This document shows positions 7,501-11,898 of a stretch of DNA of 11,898 nt, piece by piece. The notes beneath the pieces were generated by a model. It did not search any database, had not been told where the DNA came from, and saw only the letters and a program-made list of their open reading frames with translations. Positions within the stretch are counted from its first letter, which is position 1. Every line of letters begins with the position of its first letter. Made by a program: the position numbers and the translations under genes. The DNA is from Crenothrix polyspora (GTDB lineage Bacteria; Pseudomonadota; Gammaproteobacteria; Methylococcales; Methylomonadaceae), in NCBI GenBank assembly GCA_945903675.1, contig CAMDOP010000081.1, positions 1 through 11,898 on the forward strand. Reading direction: 5' to 3'.

Positions 7501-7909
7501 TAAGTCCGTTAGGATAACCGGCATAGCGCTTAAGCACATAAGCACCGGCCAAGGCCTGCAAGCTTGCGCCGCTACTGATGGTTAGGGTTATCAGTAGGGA
7601 CATTAAAATATCTGAAGTTGAACCCGTCCAATCGGGAATCAAGCCATTGGCTATTAATGAACCTAACCACACACCGGGCCAAACTCGGTTCCCGTAAACT
7701 AATAGTCCGGCTAAAGCGATGCCCGCCGCTGGCCAGATAGCCGAAGCATAGCCAGGTGGAACGGTGGAAAAGTAACTCAGTTTTGCGGCTATGACATAGG
7801 CTATGGCAAGCGCGATGATGGCTATGGGTAAGGAGTAAGCGTCACTCGGTTTTTTAAGATGGTAGGAGGAGGGTTTTAAGGCTGTTTGTAAAACTGAGAT
7901 GATTGTCAT
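4592..7909 (-). CDS. Hybrid sensor histidine kinase (MASE1-CHASE-PAS-HisKA-HATPase-REC)
   Basis: Membrane-bound hybrid kinase of 1105 residues. Domains in order: a MASE1 multi-span sensor region (about 25-220, with PPGYASAIWPAAGIALAGLL and NNWLTWWTGDLLGVMLFTPL); an extracytoplasmic CHASE domain (about 240-510, with ALKNFFSNSEYVSREEF and MSWDLVI); a transmembrane helix (about 526-548); a short coiled coil; PAS (about 580-705, with GEGIFGIDLNGECVFMNSSA and the C-terminal VVNFMDIS); HisKA with phospho-acceptor His735 in FLANMSHEIRTPMN; HATPase_c with N-box Asn852, DSGIGIS at 884-890 and GGTGLGL at 913-919; and REC with acidic pair 990-991, phospho-acceptor Asp1034, Ser1064 and Lys1086. All catalytic residues are present. 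There is no HPt domain, so onward phosphotransfer needs a separate protein, or REC gates the kinase. No cognate regulator is adjacent. The ligand is unknown. No strong ribosome site precedes the ATG, but the next Met (103) would delete the first membrane helices. Confidence 0.93.
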   Translation of the reverse strand: MTIISVLQTALKPSSYHLKKPSDAYSLPIAIIALAIAYVIAAKLSYFSTVPPGYASAIWPAAGIALAGLLVYGNRVWPGVWLGSLIANGLIPDWTGSTSDILMSLLITLTISSGASLQALAGAYVLKRYAGYPNGLISEKSVLLFMLYGGVLSTLINSSLSVSLLVATGKTPLSNALNNWLTWWTGDLLGVMLFTPLALAWLLKDTDSWRHRRLAITLPTLAMLTLTASAIVYEARSSNERIQLEFDQQTNNINNAIKISLDNDTHILSALKNFFSNSEYVSREEFKLYTEGLLKDYQDIQSMSWDLVIKNSERAVFEKKIQQQGFPNFQIYELDSNNKPIRAKDRPSYVAITYTEPLQVNEKALGYDISSNPTRLAALNIATDSGELTLTSRVQLVQDKSQNSVLAITPLYAKNVAQLTLEEKRSAILGYIVGIIRINNVIISTLKQSNTTGLSYRLLDSDAPAEQQLLYSSDPSFPSPLVTQEKSWFSNQKTLSSRITLPFGGRIWTFEVVPNQDYLATHYSGHVWLVMLLGLLLTGLVTLITLIASGRARRLQQLISESTAELNQQHELALSLMQDKEDLHQRLNLILDATGEGIFGIDLNGECVFMNSSALRLLGYASDQEVLGKHNHQLIHYAHADGSHYQVQHCPIYKALHGESNASIDTEVFWRKDGTSFPVQYEAHPIIENEIIIGCVVNFMDISVRKHKEKQLIVAKERAENLAKTKTQFLANMSHEIRTPMNAIIGFSELALLKDMPADINEYLKNINTASNNLLAILNDILDLSRLEAGQMTLSMSPFSLHDVKKTLHNLFINAAQSKGLALNITLASDVPDTVIGDSIRLRQVLTNLLGNAIKFTLQGAVSLNISLQQANDQQVRLLFAVKDSGIGISTEQQAKLFKAFSQVDDGFNRNFGGTGLGLVISQDLVQMMNGTIKVDSLLGSGSCFSFELTLPIAAMPKSANLNSPSSDSPSVLLTETKALEGIKILVAEDDAFNQKIIQQVLKRLGASHIVLANNGSEVLSALEQEDFDMVLMDLHMPIMNGYEATTEIRKRPQYAQLPVIALSASITDEDRQRSLAVGMNDFIGKPINVNELVSTLKLWLNRER

Positions 7910-7983
7910 AGCAAGGCTTTGAGTTTGGGGAATGACGCTTTAGTAAGCCTAAGCCTAAGCTTAATCATTTTAAATTGGCTGGG

Positions 7984-7989
7984 ATTATA
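7984..7989 (-). promoter_or_regulatory. Possible -10 box of the sensor kinase gene
   Basis: Read on the - strand this is a perfect TATAAT, about 75 bases before the kinase ATG. No good -35 hexamer is seen at 16-18 bp upstream (the best is near GGTGTA), so an activator may be needed, or the match may be chance in AT-rich DNA. Confidence 0.3.
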
Positions 7990-8070
7990 TCATTTGATAG
8001 GTATCTACACCGGTTTTATGTCTCGATCCCCCTCACGCAGGAACGATAACATTGTGTTAATGACCCGTAG

Positions 8071-8089
8071 GGGCGTATTGCATACGCCC
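8071..8089. repeat. Hairpin with GGGCGTAT arms
   Basis: GGGCGTAT (8071-8078) and ATACGCCC (8082-8089) form a perfect 8-bp stem with a TGC loop. It starts the run of palindromes filling the hslO-kinase gap. Confidence 0.75.
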
Positions 8090-8099
8090 ATTTGCTACT

Positions 8100-8204
8100 G
8101 GTTCCCAAGCTCTGCTTGGGAACCAAAAAGCAGCAAGCTCTAGCTTGCTTTATTTCGGAAAGCTAGAGCTTTCAAGGCTGCATTCCCAAGCAGAGCTTGG
8201 GAAC
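8100..8204. repeat. 105-bp nested palindrome element
   Basis: Four perfect palindromes lie in a row. An 11-bp stem, GGTTCCCAAGC with GCTTGGGAACC (8100-8124, loop TCT), is followed by AGCAAGCT/AGCTTGCT (8132-8149), GAAAGCT/AGCTTTC (8158-8173), and TTCCCAAGC/GCTTGGGAA (8183-8203, loop AGA). The last is the reverse complement of the first, and the middle two also pair with each other (GCTCTAGCTT with AAGCTAGAGC), so the whole element is one long inverted repeat built of smaller ones. No coding potential is seen. Confidence 0.85.
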
Positions 8205-8214
8205 GAGCGGAAAG

Positions 8215-8234
8215 GCAATAGCTGAAGCTATTGC
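8215..8234. repeat. Hairpin with GCAATAGCT arms
   Basis: GCAATAGCT (8215-8223) pairs perfectly with AGCTATTGC (8226-8234) around a GA loop. It is adjacent to the nested palindrome element and is not followed by a T-run on either strand. Confidence 0.75.
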
Positions 8235-8251
8235 ACTCCAGGTCGGCATAA

Positions 8252-8286
8252 GGTGGGCAAACGATAAAGCTGTTTACCCACCCTAC
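8252..8286. repeat. Hairpin of the CGATAAAGC-loop family, downstream of hslO
   Basis: GGTGGGCAAAC (8252-8262) pairs with GTTTACCCACC (8272-8282) with one mismatch. The loop region AACGATAAAGCTGTT matches the loop at 11647-11660 except for one base. It lies just past the hslO stop codon, so it could stabilise or end the hslO transcript, though no T-run is present. Confidence 0.7.
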
Positions 8287-8295
8287 ATAACGCTA

Positions 8296-9165
8296 TCAAT
8301 GCTGAGTTTCAGAGCTGTTTATTATAGATTCTTCAGAGAGCAAGGTTTCTACATCTACACTATCAAAAATGTAATGTTCATTACAAAACTCGCAATCGAC
8401 TTCAATCTGACCGAATTCTTGTAGGATACTTTCTAATTCCTCTCTGCCCATGGCGCGCAGGGTTCTTTCAATTCTGTGCTTAGAACAAGCACATTGAAAG
8501 GCTACTGGCTCAGCATCAAATAAGCGCAGGTGTTCTTCATTAAATAACTTATATAAGAGCTCTTCGCAGTCTAGGGTGAGCGCCTCTTGTTCGGTAATGG
8601 TGTTGGCAAATAGCTCGATGCGTTGCCAGTCGTCATACTCACCGTTTTGTGCGGGCAGTTCTTGTATTAATAGTCCTGCCGCAGACGTCTCATTAGCAAA
8701 TAACCAGAGTCGAGTGTTCAGTTGTTCCGATTGTTCAAAGTAAGTTTGTACGGCTGCGGCCAAATTCTTACCTTGTAACGGCACAACACCTTGATAAGGA
8801 TTGCCCTCATCAGGTTCTATGGTTAATACTAAACGACCTAGTCCAAACTGGTCTTCTAAAGTACCTGAAGGGACGTGCTGTTCACTACGCAATAAGCCGC
8901 GTATTTTTTGATCATCGGTAGATTGAGCGACCAAGGCTTTAAGATCACCATCACCTTGGGCTTGCAAGATCATGGAGCCTTTAAACTTAATGGTAGACGA
9001 TAGCATCACCACAGCCGCCAAGGCTTGTCCTAATTGCAGTTGTGCAATCTCAGGACCTTGTTGATGTAGTTTTGCAGCTTGCCAGCTTTGCGTTAAATTA
9101 ACCCACGTTCCTCTAACACCAAGGTCTTCAAATATAAATCGGCGTAATACATCTTGTTCTGTCAT
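8296..9165 (-). CDS. hslO: Redox-regulated chaperone Hsp33
   Basis: A cytosolic ATP-independent holdase of 289 residues (the E. coli protein is about 292). Oxidation by peroxide or hypochlorous acid releases zinc, unfolds the C-terminal switch and exposes client-binding surfaces. The C-terminal zinc site is complete: CAC at 225-227 and CEFC at 258-261 (CxC...CxxC). N-terminal family features include the opening DVLRRFIFEDLGVRGTWV, and PYQGVVPLQGKNLAAAVQTY with an EQSEQLNTRLWLF stretch. AGGA five bases before the ATG supports the start. It is divergent from msrA, with 94 bp between the starts, so both oxidative-damage genes could share a control region. The extra Cys at 200 lies outside the zinc motif. 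Confidence 0.96.
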   Translation of the reverse strand: MTEQDVLRRFIFEDLGVRGTWVNLTQSWQAAKLHQQGPEIAQLQLGQALAAVVMLSSTIKFKGSMILQAQGDGDLKALVAQSTDDQKIRGLLRSEQHVPSGTLEDQFGLGRLVLTIEPDEGNPYQGVVPLQGKNLAAAVQTYFEQSEQLNTRLWLFANETSAAGLLIQELPAQNGEYDDWQRIELFANTITEQEALTLDCEELLYKLFNEEHLRLFDAEPVAFQCACSKHRIERTLRAMGREELESILQEFGQIEVDCEFCNEHYIFDSVDVETLLSEESIINSSETQH

Positions 9166-9259
9166 GTTATTCCTATTAAAACCTATGCTTTGTGTATGAT
9201 AAAAATTCCAGTAAGCTAAGGCTTAGGATTCTCTTGTTATCAACAAAATACCATAAGTC
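9166..9259. promoter_or_regulatory. Divergent hslO-msrA intergenic region
   Basis: A 94-bp AT-rich spacer must hold the promoters of both divergent genes. It includes the near-palindrome CTAAGGCTTAG (about 9217-9227), which could be an operator, but I cannot match it to a known regulator. No pair of -10/-35 boxes is clear enough to assign. Confidence 0.4.
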
Positions 9260-9892
9260 ATGATTTTGTCATCAAAAAAGCTCACTTTACCTACAGCAGA
9301 GCAGGCCATGCCTGGTCGGCAATCAGCTATGCCAATTCATAATCAACATTTTGTCACAGGCCAGCCCATAGCGCCTCCGTTTGCTGAGCATTTACAGCAA
9401 GCTGTCTTTGGCTTAGGTTGTTTTTGGGGGGCGGAAAGAAAATTTTGGCAGCAATCTGGGGTAGTCAGTACCGCAGTCGGTTACTGCGCCGGCCTTACAC
9501 CTAATCCTACTTATGATGAAGTGTGTACTGGCATGACAGGACATAATGAAGTGGTGCTGGTTGTTTTTGATACTGCCGTGTGTACTTATCGCGAGCTCTT
9601 AAACTTGTTTTGGACGAGTCATAACCCCACTCAGGGCATGGGGCAGGGTAATGATAGGGGTACGCAATATCGTTCAGGACTATACACTTACACAGAGCAG
9701 CAATTGATGGAGGCACAAGCTTCTAAAGTAGATTATCAACAAGCCTTGACTGCAGCAGGTTTTGGCTTGATCACGACAGAGATAATGGAGGCTCCTTTGT
9801 TTTATTATGCTGAAAGCTATCATCAACAATATCTTGCTAAGGATCCAACTGGTTATTGTGGTTTGGGCGGTTTAGGTGTGGCTATGGATTAA
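9260..9892 (+). CDS. msrA: Peptide-methionine (S)-S-oxide reductase MsrA
   Basis: Reduces the S-epimer of methionine sulfoxide in proteins and free methionine, recycled by thioredoxin. At 210 residues it is near E. coli MsrA (212) and aligns from the first residues (PTAEQAMPGRQSAMP against the E. coli SPADALPGRNTPMP), which supports ATG 9260 despite a weak ribosome site. The catalytic nucleophile is Cys54 in GCFWGAE; NPTYDEVCTGMTGHNE, QGNDRGTQYRSGLY and FYYAESYHQQYL are intact family blocks. The C-terminus reads GYCGLGGLGVAMD: resolving Cys200 is present, but the third Cys of E. coli MsrA (in GVC) is Ala, so disulfide relay should use only two of the family's cysteines. A repeat element begins three bases after its stop codon. 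Confidence 0.96.
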   Translation: MILSSKKLTLPTAEQAMPGRQSAMPIHNQHFVTGQPIAPPFAEHLQQAVFGLGCFWGAERKFWQQSGVVSTAVGYCAGLTPNPTYDEVCTGMTGHNEVVLVVFDTAVCTYRELLNLFWTSHNPTQGMGQGNDRGTQYRSGLYTYTEQQLMEAQASKVDYQQALTAAGFGLITTEIMEAPLFYYAESYHQQYLAKDPTGYCGLGGLGVAMD

Positions 9893-9894
9893 GA

Positions 9895-9979
9895 GCAGGC
9901 GAAGGGCGAAAGACGAAAAGAAAAATCTAAGAGGCAAGCAACTTAATGCTTACAGAGCCAGGTTTCTTCATTTGCCTGC
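9895..9979. repeat. Dispersed inverted-repeat element, copy C (diverged)
   Basis: Ends GCAGGCGAA (9895-9903) and TTTGCCTGC (9971-9979) are inverted repeats at 8 of 9 positions. The core GAGGCAAGCAACTTAA (about 9931-9946) matches copy A's GAGGCTAGCAACTTAA with one difference, but the right half of the core has drifted. It directly follows the msrA stop codon. Confidence 0.6.
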
Positions 9980-10025
9980 CCTTAAAAGAGCTATAACAAA
10001 AATGAAAGATTAAGCTAAATCTGTC

Positions 10026-10046
10026 CCACCTTAAGTTAGTAACCCA
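10026..10046. repeat. 21-bp repeat shared with 3177-3197
   Basis: CCACCTTAAGTTAGTAACCC with a final A is the second copy of a 21-bp sequence (18 of 21 identical), again downstream of a ~100-bp element copy. It lies in the leader of lysC. Confidence 0.5.
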
Positions 10047-10164
10047 CAAATCAATGCAATTTCTTTTGATATTAGTATAAATAAACACAAAAACCTTTTA
10101 CCATAGCCTGCTAGCAGCTAAATTTTGACTTCTAGCTTAAGAATCAACAAAACACAGGTTTAAG

Positions 10165-11388
10165 ATGGCCCTTTTAGTTTATAAATTTGGCGGTACTTCA
10201 GTAGGTTCTGCTGAACGCATTAAAGCAGTCGCTGATAAAGTCAAAAAAGCCCATGATATGGGCGATCAAATAGTGGTGGTTTTGTCCGCTATGAGCGGCG
10301 AAACCAATCGCTTAATTGCTTTGGCCAAACAAATGCAAGCTCAGCCTACGGAAAGGGAAATGGATGTGTTGATTTCCACCGGTGAGCAAGTTACGGTGGC
10401 TTTATTAACTATGGCCTTACATGACTTAGGTTGTGAAGCCAGTTCATATACGGGGGCACAGGTTAAGATCTTAACCGACAGCAGCTTTACTAAAGCGCGT
10501 ATACGCAAAATTGATGATGCCAAGTTACGCAAGGATCTGGATGCTGGAAAAGTGGTAGTCGTCGCAGGTTTTCAAGGTGTCGATGAGTTAGGTAATATCA
10601 CTACCTTAGGTCGTGGTGGCTCTGACACGACAGCGGTGGCTATAGCCGCAGCCTTAAAAGCGGATGAATGTCATATATATACGGATGTTGATGGTGTTTA
10701 TACGACGGATCCTAGAGTTGAGCCTAAAGCCCGGCGTTTAGATCATATTACTTTTGAAGAAATGCTGGAAATGGCCAGTTTAGGTTCTAAAGTTCTGCAA
10801 ATTAGATCGGTAGAGTTTGCTGGCAAATATAACGTGGCTTTACGCGTCTTATCATCATTTAAAGAAGGCAATGGCACACTTATTACTTACGAGGATACAC
10901 AAATGGAAAGCGCTTTAATATCAGGTATTGCCTTTAATCGCGATGAGGCAAAGTTAACCATTACTGGTGTGCCTGATTTGCCCGGTGTTGCTTTTAAAAT
11001 ATTAGGTCCTATTGCTGATGCTAATATTGAAGTGGATATGATAGTCCAAAATATTGCTGATGATGCCACCACTGACTTTACTTTTACGGTAGACCGTAAA
11101 GATTATCAGCGTGCACTCGCTTTACTGGAACAAACTTGTGCGGATTTGGGTGCCAGAAAAGTCACTGGCGATAATACTATTGTCAAAGTGTCTATAGTCG
11201 GCGTCGGTATGCGTTCTCATGCTGGTATTGCTAGTACGATGTTTAAAACCTTGGCGGAAGAAGGTATCAATATACGTATGATTGCCACTTCAGAAATAAA
11301 GATTTCTGTCGTCGTTGATGAAAAATACCTAGAGTTAGCCGTTAGAGCTTTACATGCAGCGTTCGAGTTGGATAAAATAAGCGCTTAA
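10165..11388 (+). CDS. lysC: Aspartokinase (aspartate kinase), monofunctional
   Basis: Phosphorylates aspartate to 4-phospho-aspartate, the first step toward lysine/diaminopimelate, threonine and methionine. It is 407 residues, typical of the single-function ACT-regulated class found in Pseudomonas, Bacillus AKII and Corynebacterium. The kinase domain (about 1-245) has KFGGTSVGS at 7-15, a VVAGFQG segment, TLGRGGSDTTA at 147-157 and YTDVDGVYTTDPR at 172-184. Two ACT domains follow (about 262-335 and 340-405), with QNIADDATTDFTFTV and MIATSEIKISVVV, the regions that bind feedback effectors (lysine and/or threonine in relatives); wild-type-like Thr302-Thr303 and SEIKIS are retained. AGG six bases before the ATG supports the start. 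There is no homoserine dehydrogenase domain. No L-box riboswitch was recognised in the 270-bp upstream gap. A probable internal start is listed separately. Confidence 0.97.
   Translation: MALLVYKFGGTSVGSAERIKAVADKVKKAHDMGDQIVVVLSAMSGETNRLIALAKQMQAQPTEREMDVLISTGEQVTVALLTMALHDLGCEASSYTGAQVKILTDSSFTKARIRKIDDAKLRKDLDAGKVVVVAGFQGVDELGNITTLGRGGSDTTAVAIAAALKADECHIYTDVDGVYTTDPRVEPKARRLDHITFEEMLEMASLGSKVLQIRSVEFAGKYNVALRVLSSFKEGNGTLITYEDTQMESALISGIAFNRDEAKLTITGVPDLPGVAFKILGPIADANIEVDMIVQNIADDATTDFTFTVDRKDYQRALALLEQTCADLGARKVTGDNTIVKVSIVGVGMRSHAGIASTMFKTLAEEGINIRMIATSEIKISVVVDEKYLELAVRALHAAFELDKISA
10891..10905 (+). promoter_or_regulatory. Internal ribosome site and start for an aspartokinase beta subunit
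   Basis: GAGG (10891-10894) lies eight bases before an in-frame ATG (10903-10905, Met247 of lysC). Initiation here would give a 161-residue protein made of both ACT domains only. This is where the in-frame beta subunits of Bacillus AKII and Corynebacterium LysC begin, in alpha2-beta2 enzymes. Its ribosome site is better than that of the full-length start. Whether it is used here is inference. Confidence 0.45.
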
Positions 11389-11411
11389 TATATTAATGGT
11401 AATCATTCAGA

Positions 11412-11434
11412 CCCCCTCTTTTTCAAAGAGGGGG
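11412..11434. repeat. Hairpin downstream of lysC
   Basis: CCCCCTCTTT (11412-11421) and AAAGAGGGGG (11425-11434) form a perfect 10-bp stem with a TTC loop, 24 bases after the lysC stop. No T-run follows on either strand, so it is a possible transcript-stabilising or rho-assisted end, not a standard intrinsic terminator. Confidence 0.6.
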
Positions 11435-11435
11435 C

Positions 11436-11459
11436 GGCTACCAACTTGAAGCGTGACAG
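11436..11459. repeat. Partial extra copy of the dispersed element core
   Basis: GGCTACCAACTTGAAGCGTG followed by ACAG matches 11505-11528, inside copy B, at 19 of 24 positions in the same orientation. It is fused to the preceding hairpin and lacks the outer arms, so it looks like a remnant or nested insertion. Confidence 0.5.
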
Positions 11460-11467
11460 TTTCAGCG

Positions 11468-11573
11468 CAGACGAAAGGCTTAAGGCGAAAGATTAAGCCT
11501 AGGAGGTTAGCAACTCCAGGCGTGACAGATACTAGGCTTAACCTTTAATCCTTTGCCCTTCGTCCTTTGTCTG
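11468..11573. repeat. Dispersed ~100-bp inverted-repeat element, copy B
   Basis: Outer ends CAGACGAAAGG and CCTTTGTCTG are inverted. TTAAGCCTAG (11493-11502) pairs exactly with CTAGGCTTAA (11532-11541). The core GGAGGTTAGCAACTCCAGG then CGTGACAG agrees closely with copy A. It lies between the convergent lysC (+) and the partial gene at the right edge (-), in the same orientation relative to the upstream + gene as copies A and C. Confidence 0.8.
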
Positions 11574-11584
11574 TGCTTAGCTTT

Positions 11585-11671
11585 GTAGGTCGGGCACATG
11601 CTTTTCGTGCCCGACATGAGATAAGCTGAATGCCGATTGTCGGGCAACGATAAAGCCGTTGCCCGACCTAC
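11585..11671. repeat. Compound GTCGGGCA hairpin pair
   Basis: Hairpin one pairs GTCGGGCAC (11589-11597) with GTGCCCGAC (11607-11615). Hairpin two pairs GTCGGGCAAC (11639-11648) with GTTGCCCGAC (11658-11667) around loop GATAAAGCC. The outermost GTAGGTCGGGCA (11585-11596) is also the exact reverse complement of TGCCCGACCTAC (11660-11671), so the unit can fold either as two hairpins or as one long stem. Confidence 0.85.
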
Positions 11672-11715
11672 GTGACTACGCAAACGCTTTGTGCCGTGTT
11701 AAGTGGATAGCGCGA

Positions 11716-11898
11716 TTATTGAGTCTCTTGACGTATGTTTTTAAGGATTTCTTCTAAAGGCACAAGATTCATGGATATTCTGAACAATACTTCGTTATTT
11801 TGTAACAAGCCATAACATTGATAGGTTCTGAGTTTAATATTTGTTTGGTTTAAAGTGTTATCTGAAGACTCTGGTAGTTGTTTAACAAGTATATGCAG
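11716..11898 (-). CDS. Unidentified protein, C-terminal 60 residues (partial, runs off right edge)
   Basis: An uninterrupted frame enters from the right edge on the - strand and stops at TAA (11718-11716). It contains YQCYGLLQNNEVLFRISMNL and ends VPLEEILKNIRQETQ. The mixed, soluble composition and the regular hydrophobic/charged alternation look coding. I do not recognise the family; the N-terminus is outside the window. It converges on lysC. Confidence 0.55.
   Translation of the reverse strand: MHILVKQLPESSDNTLNQTNIKLRTYQCYGLLQNNEVLFRISMNLVPLEEILKNIRQETQ

Noticed and set aside
7919..8143. 74-residue + strand frame
   Set aside because: Covers the kinase upstream region and part of the palindromes; no homology and no ribosome site.
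8071..8286. CRISPR array
   Set aside because: The repeated units are palindromes of differing sequence and spacing, not identical direct repeats with unique spacers, and no cas gene is near.
8197..8424. 75-residue + strand frame
   Set aside because: Built from palindromes and the antisense of the hslO 3' end.
9893..10164. Lysine riboswitch (L-box) upstream of lysC
   Set aside because: No conserved L-box segments recognised; the region is mostly repeat-element copy C and AT-rich DNA.
11412..11434. Intrinsic terminator of lysC
   Set aside because: The stem is excellent but no T-run follows on either strand, so it is listed only as a hairpin.

Overview
The window looks like chromosomal DNA of an AT-leaning gammaproteobacterium. 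It carries a complete Hsp33 chaperone gene (hslO), a long-form msrA that aligns closely with E. coli MsrA from its first Met, a stand-alone monofunctional aspartokinase (lysC), and a large MASE1/CHASE hybrid sensor kinase. The intergenic DNA is dense with palindromic hairpins of the sort I associate with methanotroph-like (Methylococcales) or Thiotrichales genomes. That lineage guess comes from general impression and is not proven by any marker gene here.

Left part (1-3234): the 3' end of an IS110-like transposase runs in from the left edge and stops seven bases before the first possible start of a P-type Mg2+-type ATPase (mgtA-like, + strand). The ATPase is followed by about 530 bp of non-coding DNA with tandem GGTTAAA heptads, GC hairpins, a possible 30-codon membrane peptide on the - strand, and one copy of a ~100-bp inverted-repeat element.

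Centre (3235-9165): three genes lie on the - strand, in transcription order hslO (9165-8296), a 1105-residue hybrid histidine kinase (7909-4592) and a 214-residue protein with a C-terminal fibronectin-III-like domain (3879-3235). They are separated by long repeat-filled gaps of about 390 and 710 bp, so they are probably not one operon. The gap before the kinase contains a cluster of nested palindromes. The gap after it contains a MITE-like element with 17-bp perfect terminal inverted repeats.

Right part (9166-11898): msrA is divergent from hslO across a 94-bp spacer, which puts two oxidative-protein-damage functions (a redox-switched holdase and methionine sulfoxide reductase) back to back. 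lysC follows on the + strand and has a well-placed internal ribosome site that could start a separate regulatory beta subunit. After lysC come more hairpins, another copy of the ~100-bp element, and the C-terminal end of an unidentified - strand gene that runs off the right edge.

No tRNA, rRNA, CRISPR array or complete insertion sequence was seen. The most notable material is the layered intergenic repeat landscape (at least four families, some shared between distant gaps) and the candidate internal start in lysC. I see no convincing new multi-gene system.
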